From contig NZ_CP076132.1 in assembly GCF_018736045.1 (NCBI RefSeq), forward strand, positions 4,506,001-4,570,000: 64,000 bases of DNA. The letters are read 5' to 3'. Every line of letters starts with the position of its first letter. Positions within the stretch are counted from its first letter, which is position 1. Both the position numbers and the translations under genes were made by a program. Under the pieces are notes generated by a model. The model had not been told where the DNA came from and made no database searches. It saw only the letters and a program-made list of their open reading frames with translations. Shown in pieces: positions 9,513 through 17,565 of this stretch. Origin of the DNA: Flammeovirga yaeyamensis. Lineage in GTDB: Bacteria > Bacteroidota > Bacteroidia > Cytophagales > Flammeovirgaceae.

Positions 9513-12500
9513 ATGAAAAAGTACTACAACATCATAAATTACTTTACTTCTTTCTTATTACTTTCAGTTGTTATTGGAATAAGTAACCCTATATCAGCTC
9601 AAAATATTTTAAGTACTCACTACTCTAAAGATGATGGCTTAAAAGCTGATTATATCAAAAATATTGCAAAAGACTCCATTGGTTACCTTTGGATAGCAAG
9701 TGATAATGGCCTTATTCGTTACGATGGTAGCGAATTCCTTTCATTAGGAACTAAAAAATTAGAAAGCCAATACATCAAACAGGTATTCCAGAAAAAAGAC
9801 GGTTCTCTTTATGCAATTTCGAATAAAGAGATTGTCCAAATCTATAGTAAACCGAATGGGGTATATTGGAACTTCCTTTTAAAAATGGAATCGGAAGAAC
9901 AAGTACCTGGCAAACTTCATTATGGTAAATTACTTTACGAAGACAGAGACAATGTATTATGGGCTGCTGATAACAACCAAATATTCCGTCAAAATGAAAA
10001 CAATAAGTTTGAAGTAAAATTAACCGATTTTACACTTCCTGCTGAAAATGAAAACCGTTCATTCCAATTAGTGGAAAATGCAAACGGTGACTTATACGCT
10101 TTTCACTATTCTGGTCATGTTTACAGATTTGATGTAGAAAAAGACAAATTTGTTCTAGTATCAAAAAAGGTTGGAAAGTTAAAAAATATACAACATGCAA
10201 TTTGGTACACAGAATCTGCTTTTTTAGTTGCAGATAGCGATAGAGGCGTATCCTTAGTAGACGTTACTAACGATAAAGTCAAAGTAGATCAGATCGGTAG
10301 ACAGTTTGATGCTTCATTTATTCAAGAAATTGGTACCGATCAGTACTTGGTGACCGGGTTTGTTAGTGGTATGTATCGTTTGGAGACCACTTTTAAAGGT
10401 TTCAAACTCTTCCGTGATCCAGAATTAGGTGTTTACAATGGTAACACTATTTACTATAATGACCTTGATATTTGGTTAGCAAAGGACAATGGTATTTCCC
10501 TATTCCAACAATTGCCATTTAATGTTTTCGCGAACAACTTAAGTACATCATATATACAACACATCAGTGGAGATGACGATAACATTTACTTCTCTGATGG
10601 TAATAATTTTTTCAACGGTACTATAAATACGTTAAACCAATTTACACTCAACCATAAGATCACTACAGGAAATGGTAACTCATTCCTAAGAATTCTACCA
10701 ACAAAAGAAGGTGTTTATACTTCTGATGCCAATGGTATTATTCAGCTTTGGAGAAATGGTAAAGAGGTAAAGAAAATTGATATGTCTAATGTTGGTGGTG
10801 CTATTTATATCTTAGAGCAAGATAAAGATGGTTACCTATGGACTTGTCAAGATGGTGTTGTTGGTGCCATCAAAATTGGAAAAGACAACAAGCCAATTAT
10901 CTATGGTATTGAAAACGGTATTAGTAGTAGACCTATCGTTATAAAAATTGACGATAAAGGAGAAATTTTTGTAGGTGGTACAGCTAAAGATGGTCTAATT
11001 TATCAATATGATAAAAGAAACGACATCTTTAAAAACCTGACTCCAGAGATTAAATTTAGGATAGACAACAACATCCAAACAAATGATATTGCGACCCTAA
11101 GTACTGGAGAAATAATTCTTGCTACTTCTTATGGTACCTTATTATTAAAAGACGAAAAGTTTAAGCGTCTTAACTTTGGTGATTATACTTCTGTAACAAA
11201 TAACGCATTAGGAATTGACCCTAGTGAAAAACAACTGTGGGTGGCGACGTCAAATGAATTGATTCGTTATAACTTTGAAGTTGAAGAATATTTGATCTAT
11301 AACAATAAAGATGGTCTTCCTGATGCCAACTTCAATATTAGAGGTTTGTTCATTGATGCTTATGGTCGATTATTTATATCAACTACAAGAGGTATTGGTT
11401 TTGCCCCTAACCTTCAGGTATTAAAAGAAACTCCAAGACCAATTGTTAAAAAGATATCTGCAGGAGGTGATGATATCCCTCTAAATAAAAGCTTAGAAGT
11501 TCCATCGGATAGTTATTTACGTTTGGATTATCATATTTCTGTTTATCCTACTGAAAACGTAGTTTTCCAAAGACGTATTCTTGGATACCCAGGAAAAGAC
11601 GAATGGATGAACTTTGATAAAGAAAAAGAAGGATTACTAATCTCCGAATTGGAATCCGGAACATATACATTAGAAATTAGAGGTCGTAAAACTGGTAACT
11701 TCTCTTGGTCAAGACCTTTATCTCAACGTTTCTCTGTTTACACTCCATTCTATAAACAATGGTGGAGTTATTTGATCTATTTAGGAGTAACCATTTTTGT
11801 TATTGTCGTTACTATCCAAATTAACCGTTACAGATCAAGACGAGAGCAAAGAAGACTAGAGGAACAAGTAAATATTCGTACGAAAGAGGTGGAAATGCAA
11901 TCTAACGAGCTTTCTGAGAAAAACTACGAATTAGAAAAAGCATTTAACCGTTTAAAAAGATCCGAAGCCATTCTAAACCACAACACCAAGGAACTAGAAC
12001 GAGCGAAAAAGGATGCAGAAAAAGCGGCAAGTAAACTGAAAGATCAAAACAATCAGTTAGAAGAAACAACAAGAACAATTCGTGAACAACATCACGAAAT
12101 GAAATCCCATAGAGAGCAAATTCTTAGACAAAACGAATTGGTAAAAGAACAAGCCTTACTACTTTCTCAACATAACGAAAAAGTAAAAAGCTCCGTAAAC
12201 TATGCCCGTAGAATGCAAACAGCCGTATTTGGTCGTCCATCTGACATGGAAGACAAAATGCAAAGTATTGGACCTCACTGGGATGGTTTCGTTTACCTTA
12301 AGCCTAGAGATATTGTATCGGGTGATTTCCATTGGTTTGGTGAGAAAAACGAAAATTACATTATCGTAGCATCAGATTGTACGGGTCACGGTGTTCCAGG
12401 AGCCTTCATGTCATTAATTGGTAATGACCTTCTAAACCAAATTGTTTATGAAAGAGGTATTCTTGATCCGGGTCGTATTTTGAAATTGATGAATGATATG

Positions 12501-13040
12501 ATTCGTCAAGCCTTGAACCAAGCAGAAAATGATGATTCTCGAGACGGTATGGACATTGCAGTTTGTGTGGTATCTCCTAAACGTAAAACATTAACATTTG
12601 CTGGTGCAGGTAGACCTTTATACTATGTCGATAAAACCAATCCATCAGAACTTCAACGCTTAAAAGGTGGTAAGTTTGGTGTCGGTGGTAAGAAGAATCA
12701 GAAAAAGGTATACGACTCTTTCTCTTTACCATTAGAGAACATCGAAGTATTCTACATTTGTTCAGATGGATACCAAGATCAATTTGGTGGTCCTAGTGGA
12801 AGAAAGCTAATGCAACGTCCATTTAAAGAACTCTTATATAATGTGCATAAAAAAGATATGAACATTCAAAGAGAAGCGATCTCTAAATTTATGGAACAAT
12901 GGATGAGAGAAGGAAATCAAAGACAAATTGATGACATGCTCGTAATTGGTGTTCGTCCTCACGTTATTGTAGACGAGATAGAGGAAGAACAATTACAAAT
13001 ACAAGATGAATCGAAAATAGAAAGACATACTATTTTCTAA
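9513..13040 (+). CDS. Two-component propeller / Y_Y_Y sensor with SpoIIE-type PP2C phosphatase
   Basis: A signalling protein of about 1,175 residues. The ATG at 9513 gives a good signal peptide (KKYYNIINYFTSFLLLSVV ending ISAQ). The periplasmic part has repeated propeller-type motifs (GYLWIASDNGLIRYDG, GYLWTCQDG, KQLWVATSNELIRY) and a Y_Y_Y domain (~690-745). One transmembrane helix (~752-772) leads to a coiled coil (~780-900) and a cytoplasmic SpoIIE/PP2C domain with KPRDIVSGDFHWF (~929), DCTGHGVPGAF (~954) and GMDIAVC (~1011). It probably converts an extracellular cue into serine/threonine dephosphorylation of an anti-sigma or anti-anti-sigma partner; no partner gene is nearby. A terminator follows. 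Confidence 0.88.
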   Translation: MKKYYNIINYFTSFLLLSVVIGISNPISAQNILSTHYSKDDGLKADYIKNIAKDSIGYLWIASDNGLIRYDGSEFLSLGTKKLESQYIKQVFQKKDGSLYAISNKEIVQIYSKPNGVYWNFLLKMESEEQVPGKLHYGKLLYEDRDNVLWAADNNQIFRQNENNKFEVKLTDFTLPAENENRSFQLVENANGDLYAFHYSGHVYRFDVEKDKFVLVSKKVGKLKNIQHAIWYTESAFLVADSDRGVSLVDVTNDKVKVDQIGRQFDASFIQEIGTDQYLVTGFVSGMYRLETTFKGFKLFRDPELGVYNGNTIYYNDLDIWLAKDNGISLFQQLPFNVFANNLSTSYIQHISGDDDNIYFSDGNNFFNGTINTLNQFTLNHKITTGNGNSFLRILPTKEGVYTSDANGIIQLWRNGKEVKKIDMSNVGGAIYILEQDKDGYLWTCQDGVVGAIKIGKDNKPIIYGIENGISSRPIVIKIDDKGEIFVGGTAKDGLIYQYDKRNDIFKNLTPEIKFRIDNNIQTNDIATLSTGEIILATSYGTLLLKDEKFKRLNFGDYTSVTNNALGIDPSEKQLWVATSNELIRYNFEVEEYLIYNNKDGLPDANFNIRGLFIDAYGRLFISTTRGIGFAPNLQVLKETPRPIVKKISAGGDDIPLNKSLEVPSDSYLRLDYHISVYPTENVVFQRRILGYPGKDEWMNFDKEKEGLLISELESGTYTLEIRGRKTGNFSWSRPLSQRFSVYTPFYKQWWSYLIYLGVTIFVIVVTIQINRYRSRREQRRLEEQVNIRTKEVEMQSNELSEKNYELEKAFNRLKRSEAILNHNTKELERAKKDAEKAASKLKDQNNQLEETTRTIREQHHEMKSHREQILRQNELVKEQALLLSQHNEKVKSSVNYARRMQTAVFGRPSDMEDKMQSIGPHWDGFVYLKPRDIVSGDFHWFGEKNENYIIVASDCTGHGVPGAFMSLIGNDLLNQIVYERGILDPGRILKLMNDMIRQALNQAENDDSRDGMDIAVCVVSPKRKTLTFAGAGRPLYYVDKTNPSELQRLKGGKFGVGGKKNQKKVYDSFSLPLENIEVFYICSDGYQDQFGGPSGRKLMQRPFKELLYNVHKKDMNIQREAISKFMEQWMREGNQRQIDDMLVIGVRPHVIVDEIEEEQLQIQDESKIERHTIF

Positions 13041-13058
13041 AAAATAAAATACACAACG

Positions 13059-13088
13059 AACGGGAAGTTAAATGCTTCCCGTTTTTTT
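13059..13088 (+). terminator. Rho-independent terminator of the SpoIIE sensor gene
   Basis: A perfect 9-bp stem AACGGGAAG/CTTCCCGTT with a 7-nt loop, followed directly by a run of T. Confidence 0.9.
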
Positions 13089-13131
13089 ATCAGATAAATC
13101 TCAAAAGATTACGATTAGTTAATATAAAGTT

Positions 13132-13139
13132 TAATTTTG
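13132..13139 (+). promoter_or_regulatory. Candidate -7 box close to the next start codon
   Basis: TAATTTTG matches TAnnTTTG and lies only 4 bp before the GTG at 13144. If used, the transcript would be essentially leaderless. The -33 half is not convincing. Confidence 0.4.
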
Positions 13140-13143
13140 CAGT

Positions 13144-13635
13144 GTGATCAACATAACTAACATAGTTACACAACACACCCATTCATTCAAACAAGCTTTT
13201 ATCACCATTTTATTCTTTATTGGTGGGTATACAACCACCTTCGCTCAAGAGAATAAAATTTCTTCCATCACCATTTATAAAGTTGAAGACGAAGATTTAT
13301 TAGATAATGAGTTGGCTCAGGAAAGGGTAATGATCAGTATCTTTAATCAAAATGTAAATGAATCTTGGCGATTCTTTTTTGAAAACAAGAAACTGATGGC
13401 ATTAGCTTGTGATGAAAAAAAATTAGACTTTATAGAATTACTTCCTTCTAAAAGACAATATTTCTATAATTCAGAACAAAATATCAATGTCTCGTTTAAA
13501 TTAAAAAATGATGATACATTCGAGATTTTGATCACTAAAAACACCATCCGACTTCAATCTTTTCTATTAAAAATCCCTTCTGAAAAGCTGTTTTTTCTAG
13601 ATAATTTGAATAAAAAACATATCGAATCTTCATAA
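13144..13635 (+). CDS. Hypothetical secreted protein
   Basis: I do not recognise this 163-residue protein. A GTG start at 13144 gives an N-terminal signal-like stretch, with hydrophobic AFITILFFIGGYTTTFA then QE, and no ATG alternative keeps it. The remainder is a small mixed domain with many charged residues and no cysteine pair or catalytic motif that I can name. A TAATTTTG promoter box lies immediately upstream, so the start may be leaderless. An AT-rich hairpin with a T-run follows the stop codon. The start is uncertain. Confidence 0.55.
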   Translation: MINITNIVTQHTHSFKQAFITILFFIGGYTTTFAQENKISSITIYKVEDEDLLDNELAQERVMISIFNQNVNESWRFFFENKKLMALACDEKKLDFIELLPSKRQYFYNSEQNINVSFKLKNDDTFEILITKNTIRLQSFLLKIPSEKLFFLDNLNKKHIESS

Positions 13636-13639
13636 TTAC

Positions 13640-13671
13640 AATAATTGTTTAAACAAACAATTATTTTTTTG
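13640..13671 (+). terminator. AT-rich hairpin with T-run
   Basis: A perfect 11-bp inverted repeat AATAATTGTTT/AAACAATTATT with a 4-nt loop, ending in seven T. It begins 4 bp after the preceding stop codon. The low-GC stem makes terminator activity plausible but weaker; it could also be an operator in front of the next gene. Confidence 0.55.
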
Positions 13672-13722
13672 TACATTAGATGTAACTTAATCCTAGTGTT
13701 TATTTACACTCTCTTGAACAAA

Positions 13723-14655
13723 ATGAAAATTGTTTATTTCAGATTTTATTCACTTCTCGTTCTATTTTCGATTGTTATCTCCACTCAAACATTAAAAGCA
13801 CAAGGATGTTCTGACGCAGGTGTCTGTAGTATCGGTCCAATGACCCACAACAATACAATGGCCGATGATGCTTCTAATGGCGAAATTAGAGTTAAACCAA
13901 CTTATTCTCTTGGAGAGAAACAAACACACATTATTGGACTTCAGTTAGAAGCTGATTATAATGTAAATGATAAAGTTTATTTTCAGTTTGTAATGCCTTA
14001 TATCGTTTCCACAGGTGATTTAGGTACTGCAGCTGGCTTGGGTGACATTACCCTTTCTTTATCCGTTCCTGTTTATAAAAATGATAATGTGGTGGCAACT
14101 GTCTTTGGTGGTACTAAAATACCATTAAACGACGGTAACCTTAGCGATAATGGAAAAGCTCTACCTATGGCTTATCAACCCTCTTTAGGTACTTTTGATG
14201 CATTGGCTGGTATTGCAGTCAACGTGAATAAATTTTTATTCTCAGCAGGTTATCAGCATCCGTTAACTCAGAATAATAGTACATATGTTAATCCAAACCA
14301 AACTGCTGAATCCAAACTTTTAACGACTAATGGTTACGAACGTATGCCCGATTTAGCTTTACGTGCAGAATATAAAAAGACAGCAGAGAGTAAAGACAAA
14401 TGGTCATGGAAAGCAGGTTTATTGGGTATTTATCACATTGGAGAAGATTCATATGTAGATCCTGAAACAAATGAACGTATTAACATCGAAAATTCTAGTG
14501 GATTAACTTTAAACATCACCGGTGGCATTGTTAAAACATTCGATAAATATACTATTGGTTCTGATTTAGGTTTTCCTGTTATGGCAAGAGAAGCACGTCC
14601 TGATGGTTTAACAAGAACTGTTGCCCTAAGTTTCTGGGTAGGATGGAAATTTTAA
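13723..14655 (+). CDS. Outer-membrane beta-barrel protein, phenol-MetA-like transporter family
   Basis: About 310 residues from the ATG at 13723, which starts a signal peptide (KIVYFRFYSLLVLFSIVIS ending LKAQ). After a Cys-containing segment (GCSDAGVC), the mature protein is a run of amphipathic strands. The segment AAGLGDITLSLSVPVYKND followed by GGTKIPLNDGNL is typical of the 'meta-pathway of phenol degradation'/transporter barrel family. It ends in LSFWVGWKF with a C-terminal Phe, as expected for BAM-inserted barrels. The substrate is unknown. A 67-nt hairpin element lies downstream. Confidence 0.65.
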   Translation: MKIVYFRFYSLLVLFSIVISTQTLKAQGCSDAGVCSIGPMTHNNTMADDASNGEIRVKPTYSLGEKQTHIIGLQLEADYNVNDKVYFQFVMPYIVSTGDLGTAAGLGDITLSLSVPVYKNDNVVATVFGGTKIPLNDGNLSDNGKALPMAYQPSLGTFDALAGIAVNVNKFLFSAGYQHPLTQNNSTYVNPNQTAESKLLTTNGYERMPDLALRAEYKKTAESKDKWSWKAGLLGIYHIGEDSYVDPETNERINIENSSGLTLNITGGIVKTFDKYTIGSDLGFPVMAREARPDGLTRTVALSFWVGWKF

Positions 14656-14692
14656 TAAGCTGCCAATACTAATTTAGTTTTTGAAATATAAT

Positions 14693-14759
14693 AATGACCG
14701 AACAAACATTCCTGTCAACATTAAATATATGTGACTTGATAATGAATTGTTCGGTCATT
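14693..14759. other. Long-loop inverted repeat
   Basis: A perfect 13-bp repeat AATGACCGAACAA/TTGTTCGGTCATT encloses a 41-nt loop in the gap after the barrel protein gene. There is only a short T stretch after it, so it is an atypical terminator at best. Confidence 0.5.
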
Positions 14760-14886
14760 TTACTATTTATTCATCTTTGATTTTTAAGTAAATATTAATT
14801 AACAAATCAAAGGCAAAAAACTTTTCTTAAGATGTATTTGATTCATCAAAATTGATTAAATTTAAGTATAATCATTTTTGATATCT

Positions 14887-15114
14887 ATGAGTATCGCTAA
14901 TACAAATCAATACCTATGGGAAGGTGGTTATGAGAGTACAGACACTCACGCAACCACATTTAAGGTTACCCTCATTTACGATGATAACTCTGAAGAGATT
15001 TTCTTCGAAAATGCACAACACGATTTAACCGAAGACGACTTTTATGCCTCTAAATTATTAGCAGAAGAAGGAGTTGTCGATTTTTATATAGAACTAGAAG
15101 GTGTTTCCGTTTAA
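14887..15114 (+). CDS. Small acidic protein of unknown function
   Basis: A 75-residue cytoplasmic protein. The ATG at 14887 is preferred over the TTG at 14878. It has no signal peptide. The composition is acidic and the predicted fold is strand-rich (TFKVTLIYDDNSEEIFFENA followed by VVDFYIELEGVSV). I do not recognise the family. The stop codon lies inside a terminator stem, which supports it as a genuine short transcription unit. Confidence 0.55.
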   Translation: MSIANTNQYLWEGGYESTDTHATTFKVTLIYDDNSEEIFFENAQHDLTEDDFYASKLLAEEGVVDFYIELEGVSV

Positions 15115-15138
15115 TAACGAAGCACCTTCTTTTTTTAT
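15096..15138 (+). terminator. Terminator overlapping a stop codon
   Basis: AGAAGGTG pairs with CACCTTCT, and the inner part TTTCCGTT pairs imperfectly with AACGAAG. A long T-run follows. The 5' arm is part of the last codons of the small acidic protein gene. Confidence 0.8.
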
Positions 15139-15161
15139 ATAAACCGCATGATTTTTTAAAC

Positions 15162-15202
15162 TTGGAGCCTTTCTAAAACACATTATTTAGAAAGGCTCCC
15201 AA
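15162..15202 (-). terminator. Hairpin at the 3' end of the L,D-transpeptidase gene
   Basis: A near-perfect 16-bp inverted repeat (TTGGAGCCTTTCTAAA against TTTAGAAAGGCTCCCAA) lies 12 bp after the minus-strand stop codon. The T-run on the minus strand is absent, so this may act together with the convergent terminator next to it. Confidence 0.55.
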
Positions 15203-15214
15203 TCATCTTATTCC

Positions 15215-17392
15215 CTAATCAGCAAGTGAGATTGCTTGTCCATTTACCGAAGAGGTAATTACATATTGATTAGAAATCCATTTGTATTTAGAATAATACG
15301 CCTCTGCCAAACGGTGGATTCCCCATATCATTTCTTCTTTTGGTCTGGAAACGGTAGTGATTTTCATATTCGCCGTATTCTCCGAGCTCCTTGAATACTG
15401 AAACAACTTCCATAGACCTATTTCATCCATTAGTTTCAAAGCCCCTTCAGGACCATATTTACTAACTAAGTAATCTTGGAATTCCTGACCTTTAATTGGA
15501 AGAAGCTTCCCTGCCTTAATTTCTCTTTCGTACAGTTCTCTTTCTCCCATAGCATAGATATATGCCTGTGCCATTATCGCATCGTAATAATCAATTTCTC
15601 CTGCTGGTTGGGTGCCTGGCTCATTATCTCTTAAAAACGTGTAGGCATTGATCCAATTCAAATGTTCCCAATTTTCTAAATTTTCAGGAAACTCTGTCGC
15701 CAATGTATCCAAAAGTCCCATATAGTGCATCACTCTCCGTCTTTCATCAGAAATAGATAAAAACTCTATACCACTTATGGAATCATTATCATCTTTAAAG
15801 TAAGGGTCAACTATCGTTTGCTCTTCTATATTGACGATGTCAAACATTTCTGCAGTGTCCAGATCATATTTAATGAATGCTCTTGATAAGTCTTCCTGAA
15901 GTCTACCTTTAGCATCATCTAATCTTCCTGTAAAATAAGATTTAATCTCTTCATAATCGTACTTCTTAAAGAATGGATGAGTATTACTTGTTTTCAGCAT
16001 ATCCTTGTAATATTCACCTCTAAAGCCAAAGTGCTGTTGAAATGGAATATGACTATAATCTGAAGTATCTTGCATATGCAACCAATATTTCATGGCTGAC
16101 TCTGGAAATGGTACATTGATACTAATTTTCACATCCGCAGATTGCTTTTCTATTTTAGACATTCTGTAAGCAATCGAATTGGCTAAAGGAGGAAGTATTT
16201 TCGTATAAAGCTTATTATTCAGCGTCATAGAATCGAGCATATTCTGTTTTCTAATCACAATACTTTGCTCATTATATACTGATTCCAAATCTGAAGTATC
16301 AAACCCTGGTAAATTAACTTTCTTAGGAGGATGTAAAGCGGCTGCATCTAAAAATACAGGCATAGTTTGCTGTTTCTTTACAATCTCTTTGATGATAAAT
16401 GAATTAAGATTGGACATTCTAACACATCCACCTGAAAGTTCATATCCCAATTGATCTTCTCTATTTGTACCGTGTAGATAGAGTTGTCGTATACCTGAGT
16501 TACTATTATCTATAAACGCAAACTCATCTGGATTTTTACGCAAGTATTTGATAGCTTCGAGGTCAACAAATTCAGCCCCAAAATTTTGTCCAATCAAACC
16601 AAATTGATTAGAACAGATATATGCCTTTTCAGTCTTAGTTGATTTTCTGTAAATATATAGTGCCTCATTGGTATAAGCTTGTCCTTCTAACTTCCAAAAC
16701 ATTCTTTTAGGAGAAGTTGTCTTTGTTCTTGACTGCCATCCAGGTTGAGAATATTTTTCATAAACAATAAAATAGCCCAATGGAGTTCTTTCAGAATCTT
16801 CTTCGAAACCTATACCGTGCCATGCACTTGAAATGGGAAGTTCTATTAATTCACCCGTAGACATATTTACAATATATCCTTTTTGACCTCCAACATTAGA
16901 CTTTGCAATATTACCAACAAAAGCATATCCAGATCGTATGCCTTTAGTTTGTCTCAAATAAGTAAATGCTTTATTCATTTTTTGATGAATTAAAGCAAAA
17001 CGTTTAGGATCAGTTTGCTTATTTAACACCTTAAATCCACAATGAGAATTTTCTAACAACATCTGTTGCTGATGTTCTGACATCTTATCAAAATCCTCAT
17101 AAAGTTCATTCAGGAAATTATCCGTAAGTAAAGCTAAACTCTCTGGCATTTTATCTCTTGCTTCCTGTAATTCCTGCATTGCAGGAGAAGAGTAAATTTT
17201 AGCCATCACTTCTTCAGACTCACTAGAACGTGATGCAACGAAAACATCATGACCAGTTAACGCTTTCCAATTAAAATCTTCCCCATTAAAATGATCCAAA
17301 CTACTCAGTTCATTTGGCTGTTGATGAGGAGCACAAGAAAATAAAAATAAGAGAACATAACTTATTACAATGGAGCGCTTTTTCTGATACAT
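15215..17392 (-). CDS. L,D-transpeptidase (YkuD)-like lipoprotein
   Basis: A 725-residue protein with a lipoprotein signal (VLLFLFSC, lipobox Cys ~20). Residues ~150-345 resemble a murein L,D-transpeptidase catalytic domain, with HGT (~303) and SGGCVRM (~319-325), the His...Ser-x-Gly-Cys-x-Arg pattern whose Cys is the nucleophile. Such enzymes form 3-3 peptidoglycan crosslinks or attach proteins to the wall in the periplasm. The remaining ~380 residues are helix-rich, unrecognised and unusually long for the family. The gene is alone between a convergent hairpin and the symporter gene. Confident on the catalytic motif, not on the substrate. Confidence 0.72.
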   Translation of the reverse strand: MYQKKRSIVISYVLLFLFSCAPHQQPNELSSLDHFNGEDFNWKALTGHDVFVASRSSESEEVMAKIYSSPAMQELQEARDKMPESLALLTDNFLNELYEDFDKMSEHQQQMLLENSHCGFKVLNKQTDPKRFALIHQKMNKAFTYLRQTKGIRSGYAFVGNIAKSNVGGQKGYIVNMSTGELIELPISSAWHGIGFEEDSERTPLGYFIVYEKYSQPGWQSRTKTTSPKRMFWKLEGQAYTNEALYIYRKSTKTEKAYICSNQFGLIGQNFGAEFVDLEAIKYLRKNPDEFAFIDNSNSGIRQLYLHGTNREDQLGYELSGGCVRMSNLNSFIIKEIVKKQQTMPVFLDAAALHPPKKVNLPGFDTSDLESVYNEQSIVIRKQNMLDSMTLNNKLYTKILPPLANSIAYRMSKIEKQSADVKISINVPFPESAMKYWLHMQDTSDYSHIPFQQHFGFRGEYYKDMLKTSNTHPFFKKYDYEEIKSYFTGRLDDAKGRLQEDLSRAFIKYDLDTAEMFDIVNIEEQTIVDPYFKDDNDSISGIEFLSISDERRRVMHYMGLLDTLATEFPENLENWEHLNWINAYTFLRDNEPGTQPAGEIDYYDAIMAQAYIYAMGERELYEREIKAGKLLPIKGQEFQDYLVSKYGPEGALKLMDEIGLWKLFQYSRSSENTANMKITTVSRPKEEMIWGIHRLAEAYYSKYKWISNQYVITSSVNGQAISLAD

Positions 17393-17510
17393 GAGACTTT
17401 AAGTTTATATCACGAAGTTATCTGAATAGGTTAAAAAATGAATTTCAATATACTAAATATTCTTAGTTATAAAACGGGAATTTGTTCAAAAATATTACTC
17501 ATTATAGGTC

Positions 17511-17548
17511 AAAAAAAAGATTGTACTTTTAAGTGAAGCACAATCTTT
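17511..17548 (-). terminator. Terminator of the symporter-SBP fusion gene
   Basis: On the minus strand AAAGATTGTGCTT pairs with an imperfect complement ending in ACAATCTTT, then eight T. It lies 18 bp after the stop codon. Confidence 0.75.
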
Positions 17549-17565
17549 ATATTTAGTTTGATGAA

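Noticed and set aside
13645..13722. Longer N-terminus for the barrel protein
   Set aside because: It would start inside the upstream hairpin and place two hydrophobic stretches before the real signal peptide.
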